A stretch of DNA of 64,000 bases, from contig JAZNCI010000018.1 in NCBI GenBank assembly GCA_045587485.1, forward strand, positions 147,309 to 211,308, read 5' to 3'. Both the position numbers and the translations under genes were made by a program. A model generated the notes under the pieces. The model had not been told where the DNA came from and did not search any database. It worked only from the letters and a program-made list of their open reading frames with translations. The DNA is from SIG440 sp045587485. GTDB taxonomy: Bacteria; Bacillota; Clostridia; Monoglobales; Monoglobaceae. Positions within the stretch are counted from its first letter, which is position 1. Every line of letters starts with the position of its first letter. Below, in pieces: positions 17,981-25,971 of the stretch.

Positions 17981-19399
17981 TTATCTGGAAATTTTTTCAA
18001 CCTTAATAATGTTTGTGTTTCCGCTTTGCCCGTTGGGCTGTCCTCCGGTGAGCACCACATTATCGCCTTTTGACAGTTCAAGGGTTTTCTTTGCCTCGTT
18101 AACTGCGTGATAAAACATTACCTCTATTGAGTTAAATTCTTCGCACATAACAGGTGTTACACCCCAGCTTAAATTCAGCTTTCGCCATACCTTTTCGTCG
18201 GTTGTCATACCTATTATATCAACAGGACACCTGAAACGGCTGACCATACGTGCAGTTTTGCCGCTAATAGAGCTCACTATAATACTCTTGGCTTTTACAT
18301 CTATTGCCATCGAGCATGCCGAATGGGATATTGCATCAAGATTACTGCGTATTTCAAATTCCGCGTTTTTAAAACGCTTTGAATAATTAATACCCATCTC
18401 AGTAAATCTTACGATTTCAACCATATTCTTTACTGCCTCAACAGGGTACTTGCCAGATGCAGTTTCGCCCGAAAGCATAACGGCAGATGTTCCGTCATAC
18501 ACCGCATTGGCAACGTCAGAAAGCTCAGCACGGGTAGGACGTGGATTATAAATCATTGTCTCAAGCATTTCGGTTGCGGTAATTACACGGCTACCAAGCA
18601 GTCGGCACTTGTTGATAAGATATTTTTGTACGGCAGGAACCTCAACAAAAGGAATTTCCACACCCAAATCTCCGCGGGCAATCATTATACCATCAGCAAT
18701 TTCGCAAATTTCCTCGACATTGTCAACACCGCTGCGGTTTTCAATCTTGGCAATAATGTCAATATCCTCACCCCCGTTGGCGTTGAGAAAATTCCGCATA
18801 TCCTCGATATCTTTTTTACGTGATACAAATGATGCCGCAACAAAGTCAACCTTGTTTTCAATTCCAAAAAGCAAATCCTCTTTGTCTTGCTGACTTAAAA
18901 ATTCATGCTTCATAACCTTTCCCGGAAAGTTCATACTCTTGCGGTCAGAAAGCTCGCCGCCCGAAAGTACTGTGCATATTGCATCATTTCCTTTAATTTC
19001 TGTAACCTTGAATATTACCAGTCCGTTGTTTGCCGAAACAGTATCACCAACACTCAAATCCTCCATCAAATGGTCATAATTAACTGAAACACACTTTTCA
19101 TTGCCAACAATGTTATCAATCGTGAATGTGAAGGTATCTCCATCATTTAATATAATCTTTTTATTTTCAAATGTACCTATTCTGTATTCAGGGCCTTTCG
19201 TATCAAGCATAATTGCAATTGGCAAATTCAGCTTTTCTCTTACCCTTTTAATAAGGTCAATTTTATTCTGGTGGTCTGCGTGAGTTCCGTGTGAAAAATT
19301 GAGCCTTGCAACATTCATACCCTCTAGGCACATTTTTGTAAGAATTTCTTCACTTTCGCAAGCAGGGCCAATTGTGCATATCACTTTGGTCTTTCGCAT
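17981..19399 (-). CDS. pyk: pyruvate kinase
   Basis: Glycolytic enzyme making pyruvate and ATP from PEP. It has TKVICTIGPACES at the N terminus, the catalytic IAKIENRSGVDN, the signature MIARGDLGVEIP, and ATEMLETMIYNPRPTRAE. It is 472 aa, ending with the C-terminal allosteric domain and without the extra PEP-utilising domain found in many Firmicutes enzymes. The start at MRKTK is chosen by homology. It lies 31 nt after the 43 aa membrane protein gene and shares its operon with oadB. Confidence 0.97.
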   Translation of the reverse strand: MRKTKVICTIGPACESEEILTKMCLEGMNVARLNFSHGTHADHQNKIDLIKRVREKLNLPIAIMLDTKGPEYRIGTFENKKIILNDGDTFTFTIDNIVGNEKCVSVNYDHLMEDLSVGDTVSANNGLVIFKVTEIKGNDAICTVLSGGELSDRKSMNFPGKVMKHEFLSQQDKEDLLFGIENKVDFVAASFVSRKKDIEDMRNFLNANGGEDIDIIAKIENRSGVDNVEEICEIADGIMIARGDLGVEIPFVEVPAVQKYLINKCRLLGSRVITATEMLETMIYNPRPTRAELSDVANAVYDGTSAVMLSGETASGKYPVEAVKNMVEIVRFTEMGINYSKRFKNAEFEIRSNLDAISHSACSMAIDVKAKSIIVSSISGKTARMVSRFRCPVDIIGMTTDEKVWRKLNLSWGVTPVMCEEFNSIEVMFYHAVNEAKKTLELSKGDNVVLTGGQPNGQSGNTNIIKVEKISR

Positions 19400-19430
19400 A
19401 TTATTGCCCACTCCCTTCACGTCAAAAGAA

Positions 19431-19562
19431 TTATTTTTTACTTGTTATGTTGTTCAGAAATACAGTCAATAATATTATAACACCAATAACGATGAATATT
19501 CCAAGCATTCCAATGCCCATATAAGGAAGATTTTTTATAAAATTAATAGCATTTATATTCAT
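19431..19562 (-). CDS. minimal OadG-like gamma subunit of Na+-translocating decarboxylase (43 aa)
   Basis: A 43 aa reading frame with RBS AAAGGA 11 nt before its ATG, located 19 nt downstream of the oadB stop. It encodes one hydrophobic helix (LPYMGIGMLGIFIVIGVIILLTVFL, about residues 11-35) followed by NNITSKK. Position and topology match the single-helix gamma subunit of oxaloacetate/methylmalonyl-CoA decarboxylases, but the usual C-terminal soluble tail with zinc-binding residues is missing. The GIGM-G-IF-VI pattern is family-like. Assignment rests on context as much as sequence. Confidence 0.68.
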   Translation of the reverse strand: MNINAINFIKNLPYMGIGMLGIFIVIGVIILLTVFLNNITSKK

Positions 19563-19581
19563 AATTCAGCCGTCCTTTCAA

Positions 19582-20670
19582 TTACATAAAGAAATTAAGA
19601 ATCATACCGCCCGCAATAACAGACGCAATCTGTCCTGAAACATTTACACCGATTGAGTGCATAAGAAGGAAATTCTGTGGATCTTCCTTGAGGCCCATCT
19701 TGTGTACCACACGTCCCGACATTGGGAATGCCGAAATACCTGCCGCACCAATCATAGGATTAATCTTCTTTTTAGAGAATACATTAAGCAGCTTTGCAAA
19801 CAGAACACCGCCAGCTGTATCAACAATAAATGCAACCAAGCCAAGACCGAGGATAAGCAATGTGTCGGGCTTAAGGAACTCAGATGCCTGCATGCGAAAT
19901 GCAATTGTGATGCCAAGGAAAATGGTGATAAGGTTCGCCAAAGTCTTCTGTGCTGTTTCAGAAAGTGAGTTAAGAACTCCGCACTCACGGATAAGGTTAC
20001 CGAACATCAGAAAACCAACCAGTGCAACCGAACCGGGAGCAACCAAACCCGCAATAACTGTAATAACAATAGGGAAGAGAATTTTCGTAGTCTTTGAAAC
20101 CTCTTTCTGTGTGTATTCCATACGAATCATACGTTCCTTTTTGGTTGTAAGGAGCTTGATTACAGGTGGCTGAATAATGGGCACAAGAGCCATATATGAA
20201 TATGCCGCAACCATAATCGCACCCAAATACTTTGTGCCCAGAGCCTGAGCAACAACAATTGAGGTGGGGCCGTCTGCTGCACCAATAATCGCAATTGATG
20301 CCGCGTCTTTCAGGTTAAAGAACATTGACGCAAAGCAAAGGGTAAAGAAAATACCAAACTGTGCCGCCGCACCGAAAATCATCAGCTTGGGGTTTGAAAG
20401 CAACGGACCAAAGTCAATCATTGCGCCAATACCGATAAATAAAATCAATGGGAAAAGTTCGTTTGATATACCCGCATTAAATAGTGTTTCCAAGGTTTCA
20501 ACAGCACCCGACATAGGAAGGTTAACCAAAATCGCACCAAAGCCCATAGGCAAAAGGAGAGTTGGCTCCATTTCTTTTTTAATTGCAAGATATATCAATA
20601 TTCCACCGATAATCCACATAACAATCTGCTGCCATTCAATGTTAAGTAAGTTTTCGTAAAGTACTTCCAT
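19582..20670 (-). CDS. oadB: Na+-translocating decarboxylase beta subunit
   Basis: Membrane subunit (OadB/MmdB/GcdB family) coupling carboxybiotin decarboxylation to Na+ export. The 362 aa protein has about nine to eleven hydrophobic helices; the conserved IIGAADGPTSIVVAQALG contains the Asp needed for Na+ and proton movement, and the C-terminal GAAGISAFPMSGRVV and MHSIGVNVSGQIASVIAGG motifs are intact. RBS GGAGG precedes the ATG. The carboxyltransferase alpha and biotin carrier subunits are not in the window, so the substrate cannot be assigned. Confidence 0.92.
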   Translation of the reverse strand: MEVLYENLLNIEWQQIVMWIIGGILIYLAIKKEMEPTLLLPMGFGAILVNLPMSGAVETLETLFNAGISNELFPLILFIGIGAMIDFGPLLSNPKLMIFGAAAQFGIFFTLCFASMFFNLKDAASIAIIGAADGPTSIVVAQALGTKYLGAIMVAAYSYMALVPIIQPPVIKLLTTKKERMIRMEYTQKEVSKTTKILFPIVITVIAGLVAPGSVALVGFLMFGNLIRECGVLNSLSETAQKTLANLITIFLGITIAFRMQASEFLKPDTLLILGLGLVAFIVDTAGGVLFAKLLNVFSKKKINPMIGAAGISAFPMSGRVVHKMGLKEDPQNFLLMHSIGVNVSGQIASVIAGGMILNFFM

Positions 20671-20719
20671 TTTAATCCTCCAAAGATGTTTTTTATTACA
20701 GAAATTCTGTAGCCAGATA

Positions 20720-20748
20720 ATTATACTGCATTTTTTTCCTTTTTACAA
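20720..20748 (-). promoter_or_regulatory. sigma-A promoter of the oadB-gamma-pyk operon
   Basis: Minus-strand TTGTAA (20743-20748), 17 bp, TATAAT (20720-20725), about 50 bp upstream of oadB. Confidence 0.75.
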
Positions 20749-20854
20749 GAGGTTTCAGTTTAATTTTTATAAAAAAATAAATAATCCACATACACACAGC
20801 TGTAGGAATTAGTGAAAGCCTGATTTTTATATGTTATTAATATGATTTAAAACA

Positions 20855-20892
20855 AAAACAACTATCCAAAATTTAATTGGATAGCTGTTTTC
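20855..20892 (-). terminator. terminator of the spoIIIA operon
   Basis: Stem AAAACAGCTATCCAA / TTGGATAGTTGTTTT on the minus strand with a short AT loop and TTTTTGTTTT after it, starting about 15 nt past the spoIIIAH stop. Confidence 0.8.
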
Positions 20893-20906
20893 ACTTTGAA
20901 TATATG

Positions 20907-21437
20907 TCAGTTTTTACACGAAATTTTTATCTTTGTTGCCATTACTCCTGTCTGTCCTATTATTATATCCTTGATTTTTGAAACACTTGCAGAGTCAAGC
21001 TTATCTGCCTTCACAACGACGCTTACTCCGTTTTCATCAACAAAAGCAACGCAATCATCAAAACCCTTTGCTAAAACGAGATTTTCAATTGCCGACTCAT
21101 TATCGGCATTTTGTGCATAAAGTGCGATTTTTTCTTCCAGTGCCGTGCTTTTCTCGCCGTCAATTGCTGAAACAGTAAGCAACTCCACAGCTTCTGACCT
21201 TGCACAATCTCTTTCATAGCGGGCACGGGCAAAATAATTACTGTCCTGTGTTGTATCGGCTGTTTCTTGTAATGCCTGTTGTTCCTCAACGGGCAATACC
21301 TCGTTGGAAACTGTCACCGACTCGTCACCGCCATTTACAAACCGATAATAGCCCGATGCAATTACCATAACCGCAAGTGCCGACACAAGCAACTGCTTGC
21401 CCCGTATTCCTTTTAAAAACTCTTTTATTTTTTTCAT
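20907..21437 (-). CDS. spoIIIAH: stage III sporulation protein AH
   Basis: Mother-cell membrane protein whose extracellular YscJ/FliF-like domain pairs with forespore SpoIIQ in the feeding-tube channel. It has a transmembrane helix (about residues 15-32), a Glu/Asp-rich linker, then the ring-building domain with SNYFARARYERDCARSEAVELL, and DCVAFVDENGVSVVVKADKL. Length 176 aa is shorter than Bacillus (218 aa) but common in clostridia. It is the last gene of the operon. Confidence 0.92.
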   Translation of the reverse strand: MKKIKEFLKGIRGKQLLVSALAVMVIASGYYRFVNGGDESVTVSNEVLPVEEQQALQETADTTQDSNYFARARYERDCARSEAVELLTVSAIDGEKSTALEEKIALYAQNADNESAIENLVLAKGFDDCVAFVDENGVSVVVKADKLDSASVSKIKDIIIGQTGVMATKIKISCKN

Positions 21438-21481
21438 AACACTCTCCCTTTCGCCGCAATGAATACAGCTTTATATAAATT

Positions 21482-22069
21482 TTATTTTTTCTCTGCAGCC
21501 ACAGCCACCTTAATTCTGTGCCCCGATATTCCATAAAGTGCCTTGACAGACTCATAAATTTCAAGGCGTACACTTTCGGAGCCTGCACCGGTTGATGTCA
21601 CCAGAACTCCCGAAGGAATGGGTAATTTCTCCTTCAGTACATATGGCTGTTCATCGCCGTCCGAATCAAAAAGCAGTATCTCCTCACTATCGGAGGATTT
21701 GTTTGCAGAGCCACTCTCATCCACCTCGGTTTCAAGGTCATTTTTATGGTTTGCGGCAAGAACCTTTTCATCTGCCGTATCAAACGTCAGCATCACCCTG
21801 ACCTTGCCTGCACCCTTAACTGATGACAGTATATCCTCAAGCTGACGAGTCATATTTTCGGTATATTGACTTTTATGCACCTCTGTTTTGGGCAAATCCT
21901 GCTGTTCAATTGATGCCTTGTTGCCATCACAGCTACCAAAAGCAAGTATACATATGGCAGCTATGATTAAGAGAATAAGCCATTTATTTTTTCGGTCAAT
22001 GGTACCCCTTTCGCCCTGAGTATTAACATCAATAACCTTTGCTCTTTTTTTGAAAAAATCAAAAAACAT
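21482..22069 (-). CDS. spoIIIAG: stage III sporulation protein AG
   Basis: Membrane-anchored ring protein of the SpoIIIA-SpoIIQ channel. A single transmembrane helix (about residues 29-47) is followed by TRQLEDILSSVKGAGKVRVMLTFDT and PSGVLVTSTGAGSESVRLEIYESVKALYGI, the ring-building motif. Length 195 aa. The insert between the two ring halves contains a Glu/Ser/Asp-rich segment. It starts 14 nt after spoIIIAF. Confidence 0.92.
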   Translation of the reverse strand: MFFDFFKKRAKVIDVNTQGERGTIDRKNKWLILLIIAAICILAFGSCDGNKASIEQQDLPKTEVHKSQYTENMTRQLEDILSSVKGAGKVRVMLTFDTADEKVLAANHKNDLETEVDESGSANKSSDSEEILLFDSDGDEQPYVLKEKLPIPSGVLVTSTGAGSESVRLEIYESVKALYGISGHRIKVAVAAEKK

Positions 22070-22083
22070 CCTTTCACTCCCCG

Positions 22084-22572
22084 CTATCTGACTTTTATAC
22101 TTCTTGGGTTCACATCAAACCGCTCTCCTATATACTCTTTTATTTCACTCTCCGATATATTGTGTGTGCCAATAAATTTAATTGTCAAAGTCTTTATATT
22201 TCCAAAACGGTTTTCATTATTCTCCTCAACTGTTACATCGGCATCCGCCTCCGCTTTCCACTTGGTGTATATTTCGTTTTCAACCGATTTTGCCAGCTTT
22301 TGACGATATATTTTCAAAACAGATTCCTTCTCTTTTTCGCCCAAACGATTTTTAAGTTCTGATGCCTGGCGTCTTGTATTTTGAGGAAGCTCAAGCTCCG
22401 TAAATTCAGGAGATGCCTTAGTAACAGGCTGAATTATTGCAAATACAAGCACAAGACCCATTACCATTTTTACATACTTTTTCATTTCTCCCTCGTTCAT
22501 AATCATATCGCAGACCGCACCAAGAACGATTATGCCTGCAATCTGCATAATCCAGTCACGCAGCCATTCCAA
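22084..22572 (-). CDS. spoIIIAF: stage III sporulation protein AF
   Basis: Two N-terminal helices (about residues 5-25 and 33-50, with IIVLGAVCDMIMNEGEMKKYVKMVMGLVL) precede a small ring-building domain ending with the YIGERFDVNPRSIKVR strand. Length 162 aa. It follows spoIIIAE by 29 nt in the operon. The role is in channel assembly at the engulfment septum, by family knowledge. Confidence 0.9.
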   Translation of the reverse strand: MEWLRDWIMQIAGIIVLGAVCDMIMNEGEMKKYVKMVMGLVLVFAIIQPVTKASPEFTELELPQNTRRQASELKNRLGEKEKESVLKIYRQKLAKSVENEIYTKWKAEADADVTVEENNENRFGNIKTLTIKFIGTHNISESEIKEYIGERFDVNPRSIKVR

Positions 22573-22601
22573 AATCCATCACCTTCCCAGCCTGACAATA
22601 G

Positions 22602-23771
22602 CTATCCAAACCTGCCCACATTAATGATGATTGTCAGCATTATGATAAACATCACCGACACCACCATCATCATTCCGAAAATCGCCGATATTGAATCTGA
22701 CAGCTCGGATATGCACTTGACTATTCTTTTATCACAAATTGGCTGTAACAGTGCTGCACACAGCCTGAACACAATCAGGCATGCTGCAACCTTGATAACA
22801 GGCACTGCAACAATCAATATCACCACGATTATACCCACAACACCAACTGCATTCTTTATTACCACACTACAATTCATAACCGTTTCGACCGTTTCTGAAA
22901 GTGCGCCGCCCACAAGCGGAATAAGATTGCCTGCTGCAAACTTTGTCACCTTGACAGTAAGCCCGTCGGCACTTCCCGACACAATCCCCTGCAAACCCAT
23001 AACGCCCACAAATACCGTCATCACAATGCCTATACCCCATTTTGTAGTTTTGTTCATAAACTGCACCAGCTTTTCAGCATTCAGATTTTGAGAAAGATTG
23101 TTGACCATACTCAGTGCCGCAGTAATAAGTATAAGCGGTATAAAAAGATTTTCAAGCATCCATTCGGCAATTTCAATAACACCCATAAGTATAACTTCAA
23201 AGCTAGCTGCAGATATCACTGCTCCGCTTGCCGCAAGTGTAACCAGCGCCACAGGTGCCATTGTTCTCATAAACAACGAAAGGTTTGAAACAAGGGTTTT
23301 CCCGCAGCTCACCACCTGAAAAAAAGCTGCTGACGCAATTCCCACAATCACAAGGTAACACACAAAGAATGCGGCATCCGACACTCCCTGACGACCGAAG
23401 CTGTTTTGAATATTGGTAAGGTATGTGCAAAGCAAACCTGTGACAAGAACAAAAACAAGAATTTTCAGAGTTTCACGCACCTCACCGGCAAGAAGGTTAA
23501 TGCCCTTATTCAGAATTGTCTGAACCGAAAAGACATTTTCGCCTTTTGCAAGACCCGAAACAATTTCGTCAACACTGAAGCCGGGGATAACTTTTTCAAA
23601 GTCTACATCTTTCAAATTTTGGATGCTCCCCTGAATCTCACCGCCGTACATTTTTGCATATTCATCAATTATATCAAGCTCAGTGGCTCCCGCAAATACC
23701 GATTGCCATATACATACCCAGAATATTATTAACCCTGCTAAAGTTTTCATCTGCTGTATCCCTGCCTTCAC
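22602..23771 (-). CDS. spoIIIAE: stage III sporulation protein AE
   Basis: Polytopic membrane protein of 389 aa, with a likely signal peptide and about seven helices; in Bacillus it is required for forespore sigma-G activity as part of the channel. The early IDEYAKMYGGEIQ and VSGLAKGE regions and GLLCTYLTNIQNSFGRQGVSDAAFF are typical. The 3' end of spoIIIAD overlaps its start by 4 bp, so they are translationally coupled. Confidence 0.94.
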   Translation of the reverse strand: MKAGIQQMKTLAGLIIFWVCIWQSVFAGATELDIIDEYAKMYGGEIQGSIQNLKDVDFEKVIPGFSVDEIVSGLAKGENVFSVQTILNKGINLLAGEVRETLKILVFVLVTGLLCTYLTNIQNSFGRQGVSDAAFFVCYLVIVGIASAAFFQVVSCGKTLVSNLSLFMRTMAPVALVTLAASGAVISAASFEVILMGVIEIAEWMLENLFIPLILITAALSMVNNLSQNLNAEKLVQFMNKTTKWGIGIVMTVFVGVMGLQGIVSGSADGLTVKVTKFAAGNLIPLVGGALSETVETVMNCSVVIKNAVGVVGIIVVILIVAVPVIKVAACLIVFRLCAALLQPICDKRIVKCISELSDSISAIFGMMMVVSVMFIIMLTIIINVGRFG

Positions 23772-24172
23772 CCAAATCTGATTACAGCTTCGATTATCTC
23801 TAAAAAGCTGTACAGCACAGGCATCGAAAGAACGACAATAATTACCTTGCCGCCAAATTCAATCTTGGAGGCAAGGGCACTCTCGCCTGAATCACGGCAC
23901 AACTCCGCTCCGAATTGTGCAACATACGCAATCCCGATAACCTTCAAAACCAGACTAATGTATTTGACATCCAGACCTATTCGGTTTGAAATATCCCTGA
24001 ACATTTCAAGCAATGCTTTGAGATAAGGAATTACCATAAAAAATATGATTGCAGCAGCTATAAGTGAAATCTGAATCGCAATTTCGCTGCGCCAGTTTTT
24101 TATGAATACCGCAAGCACCGCCGCCGAAAGACCAACCCCCACAATCTTGAATATGTCCATATCATCACCCAC
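23768..24172 (-). CDS. spoIIIAD: stage III sporulation protein AD
   Basis: Small membrane protein with four helices and the conserved VLKVIGIAYVAQFGAELCRDSGESALASKIEFGGK segment, nearly identical in pattern to the Bacillus protein. Two starts are possible: GTG at 24172 with AGGAG 5 nt upstream, or ATG at 24160 (MDIFKIVGVG), which matches homologues better but has a weaker RBS. It starts 8 nt downstream of spoIIIAC. Confidence 0.93.
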   Translation of the reverse strand: MGDDMDIFKIVGVGLSAAVLAVFIKNWRSEIAIQISLIAAAIIFFMVIPYLKALLEMFRDISNRIGLDVKYISLVLKVIGIAYVAQFGAELCRDSGESALASKIEFGGKVIIVVLSMPVLYSFLEIIEAVIRFG

Positions 24173-24180
24173 TTTATCTC

Positions 24181-24378
24181 CTACAAATCAAACACCGATT
24201 TAATCGTATCAAACAGAAGGCTTATCTGGTCAATCACCATAAAAAGCACTACCACAAGCCCAGCAAGGGTGGTCATCATTGCCTGGTCTTCTCTGCCGCT
24301 CCGCACAAGCAGCTGATTAAGCACAGCCACAAGTATACCGATTGCCGCCACCTTAAATATTAAATCAACACCATCCAC
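24181..24378 (-). CDS. spoIIIAC: stage III sporulation protein AC
   Basis: A 65 aa protein with two helices: VDLIFKVAAIGILVAVLNQLL, a short loop (SGREDQAMMTT), then LAGLVVVLFMVIDQISLLF. This loop and size are diagnostic of SpoIIIAC. The RBS GGAGG is close upstream of the ATG. Confidence 0.93.
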   Translation of the reverse strand: MDGVDLIFKVAAIGILVAVLNQLLVRSGREDQAMMTTLAGLVVVLFMVIDQISLLFDTIKSVFDL

Positions 24379-24412
24379 AAATATACCTCCTCTTTGGTAA
24401 TTCTTTATTCCG

Positions 24413-24931
24413 TTAAATCAGAACTATAACTATAAAAATCCCTGCAAGCAAGCCCAAACCCCGATAGATTTTTACATTTCTTTTCGCCAATTCACGGGCA
24501 TCACATTCTGCAACCGAAAGGCGTGCCGATGCCATCCTGATATTATTTATTTCATTCGCACAATCTCCGCTGCCAAGTGCTTTCGAAAAATCTATCAAAA
24601 CTTTTTTATCCTCCTGAGTAAGGGAAAGCTCCTGAGCAAATCTGTCCAACGCCCTTTTCCAAAGCACTTGCATATCGTGACATCTGTCTTCAAAAAGCCT
24701 TTCGCTGACATACATTACTACATCCCGTATTCCGCCCTTTGCAGACTCAGCACATCGTATAAGTGCTTCCTGCAAAGGCAAATTCATAAATCCTATATCA
24801 AACTCCAAACCCGCAAGAATATTTTGCAGCTCTTCAAGCTGCGCAACTCGTTTTTTAAAGTTATCTGCAAACAGAAATCCAAGATATCCGCATCCGGCAA
24901 CAATTGCAACGCATATTATAAGCCTTAACAT
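24413..24931 (-). CDS. spoIIIAB: stage III sporulation protein AB
   Basis: A 172 aa protein with an N-terminal helix (about 2-22), a helical soluble domain with type II secretion GspF-like character (RVAQLEELQNILAGLEFDIGFMNLPLQEAL), and a C-terminal helix (GLLAGIFIVIVLI). Its start overlaps the spoIIIAA stop by 7 bp. Confidence 0.93.
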   Translation of the reverse strand: MLRLIICVAIVAGCGYLGFLFADNFKKRVAQLEELQNILAGLEFDIGFMNLPLQEALIRCAESAKGGIRDVVMYVSERLFEDRCHDMQVLWKRALDRFAQELSLTQEDKKVLIDFSKALGSGDCANEINNIRMASARLSVAECDARELAKRNVKIYRGLGLLAGIFIVIVLI

Positions 24932-25863
24932 TTTTCATCAATCGGGGTTACGCTGCCGTATACCCTTGTGTTTAATCCCAAACCCTCCTTGTGCAGAACA
25001 ATTATTTGCTTAAAACCAATTCCGCCAAACAAAGGCTTTATACTTTCTCTTTGCATAACCTCATCAAATGATGCCCCATGAGTGCTGGCAATTACCGAAA
25101 CACCCGTACCAAATGCCTGTATCAACGCTGCAGTATCCTTGGCTGTTGCAATTTCGTCGGTAACAATAAGCTGAGGTGACATTGTTCTCAGCATCATTAC
25201 AACAGCGTCAGCTTTTGGGGCATTTTCTATTATATCCGTCTGGACACCTACATCGCATTGTGGAACTCCTCTTGACAGCGATGCCATCTCTCCACGTTCA
25301 TCAATCAATGAAGTTTTTATACCTTTATCTGAAATCTGCCTTGTCAAATCACGTAAAACTGTTGTTTTTCCACCCATTGGCGGCGAAACAATAAGCGTGT
25401 TCACCACACCGTTGGGCTTTAACACATCATTAATTATGTAATTTGCTGCGCCTAGTACCTCACGCGCAATCCGTATATTAAGAGAGCTTATTTCACGGAA
25501 GTTTTCAATTTTGTCACCGCCGAGAACCGCCCTGCCTGAAAAGCCAACACGATGACCACCCTTAACGGTGATAAAACCCTGTTTTATCTCGTCCATAAAG
25601 GCATAAACCGAATTTTCACAGACCGCCTGAAAAATAAGCCTTAAATCCCTTTCATTAACTATATATGCCCCTCCTGTTGCAGGGGATGGAGTTCCATCGG
25701 GGGTTATAACAAAACTGCCATTGGAGGTTTCAACAATCAATGGTTTTCCGCAACGCACACGAATCTCCAACAGAGTATCCCCCACCGACTGAATGATTTT
25801 TTCAAACATCTCTTTAAAATGTGCGGGCAAAATCTTCTGTATTTCGTTGTATCTTGTGTTCAT
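24925..25863 (-). CDS. spoIIIAA: stage III sporulation protein AA, secretion-type ATPase
   Basis: Cytoplasmic ATPase of the spoIIIA complex, related to type II/IV secretion ATPases. Walker A is SPPMGGKTT (residues 160-168), Walker B-like is LIVTDEIA, and the SLIDERGEMA motif is present. Length 312 aa. First gene of the complete eight-gene operon AA-AH. A sigma-E-like promoter candidate lies about 40-60 bp upstream. Confidence 0.95.
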   Translation of the reverse strand: MNTRYNEIQKILPAHFKEMFEKIIQSVGDTLLEIRVRCGKPLIVETSNGSFVITPDGTPSPATGGAYIVNERDLRLIFQAVCENSVYAFMDEIKQGFITVKGGHRVGFSGRAVLGGDKIENFREISSLNIRIAREVLGAANYIINDVLKPNGVVNTLIVSPPMGGKTTVLRDLTRQISDKGIKTSLIDERGEMASLSRGVPQCDVGVQTDIIENAPKADAVVMMLRTMSPQLIVTDEIATAKDTAALIQAFGTGVSVIASTHGASFDEVMQRESIKPLFGGIGFKQIIVLHKEGLGLNTRVYGSVTPIDEKC

Positions 25864-25897
25864 TTTTCTGTCTCCTTATTTTCAAAAGTTTACTCTA

Positions 25898-25923
25898 TCT
25901 ATATGACACTTTGTCCACTTATA
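25898..25923 (-). promoter_or_regulatory. sigma-E-like promoter candidate for spoIIIA
   Basis: The minus strand has CATATAGA (beginning at 25905), close to the sigma-E -10 CATACAnT, preceded by TATA (25920-25923) with a 14 bp spacer. SpoIIIA operons are sigma-E controlled in Bacillus and Clostridium. There is no sigma-A promoter in the same gap. Confidence 0.4.
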
Positions 25924-25948
25924 GAACACAAATTTTGCAAACAAAAAA

Positions 25949-25971
25949 GGATGTAAATTTTCATTACATCC
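25949..25971 (-). terminator. terminator overlapping the hflX stop codon
   Basis: Perfect stem GGATGTAA / TTACATCC with a 7 nt loop, followed on the minus strand by TTTTTTG. The first arm contains the last codons and stop of hflX, so termination is immediate and insulates the sporulation operon. Confidence 0.85.

Noticed and set aside
22381..23091. 236-codon plus-strand frame rich in Thr/Ile over spoIIIAF and spoIIIAE
   Set aside because: Shadow of Val/Ile/Gly membrane codons on the other strand.
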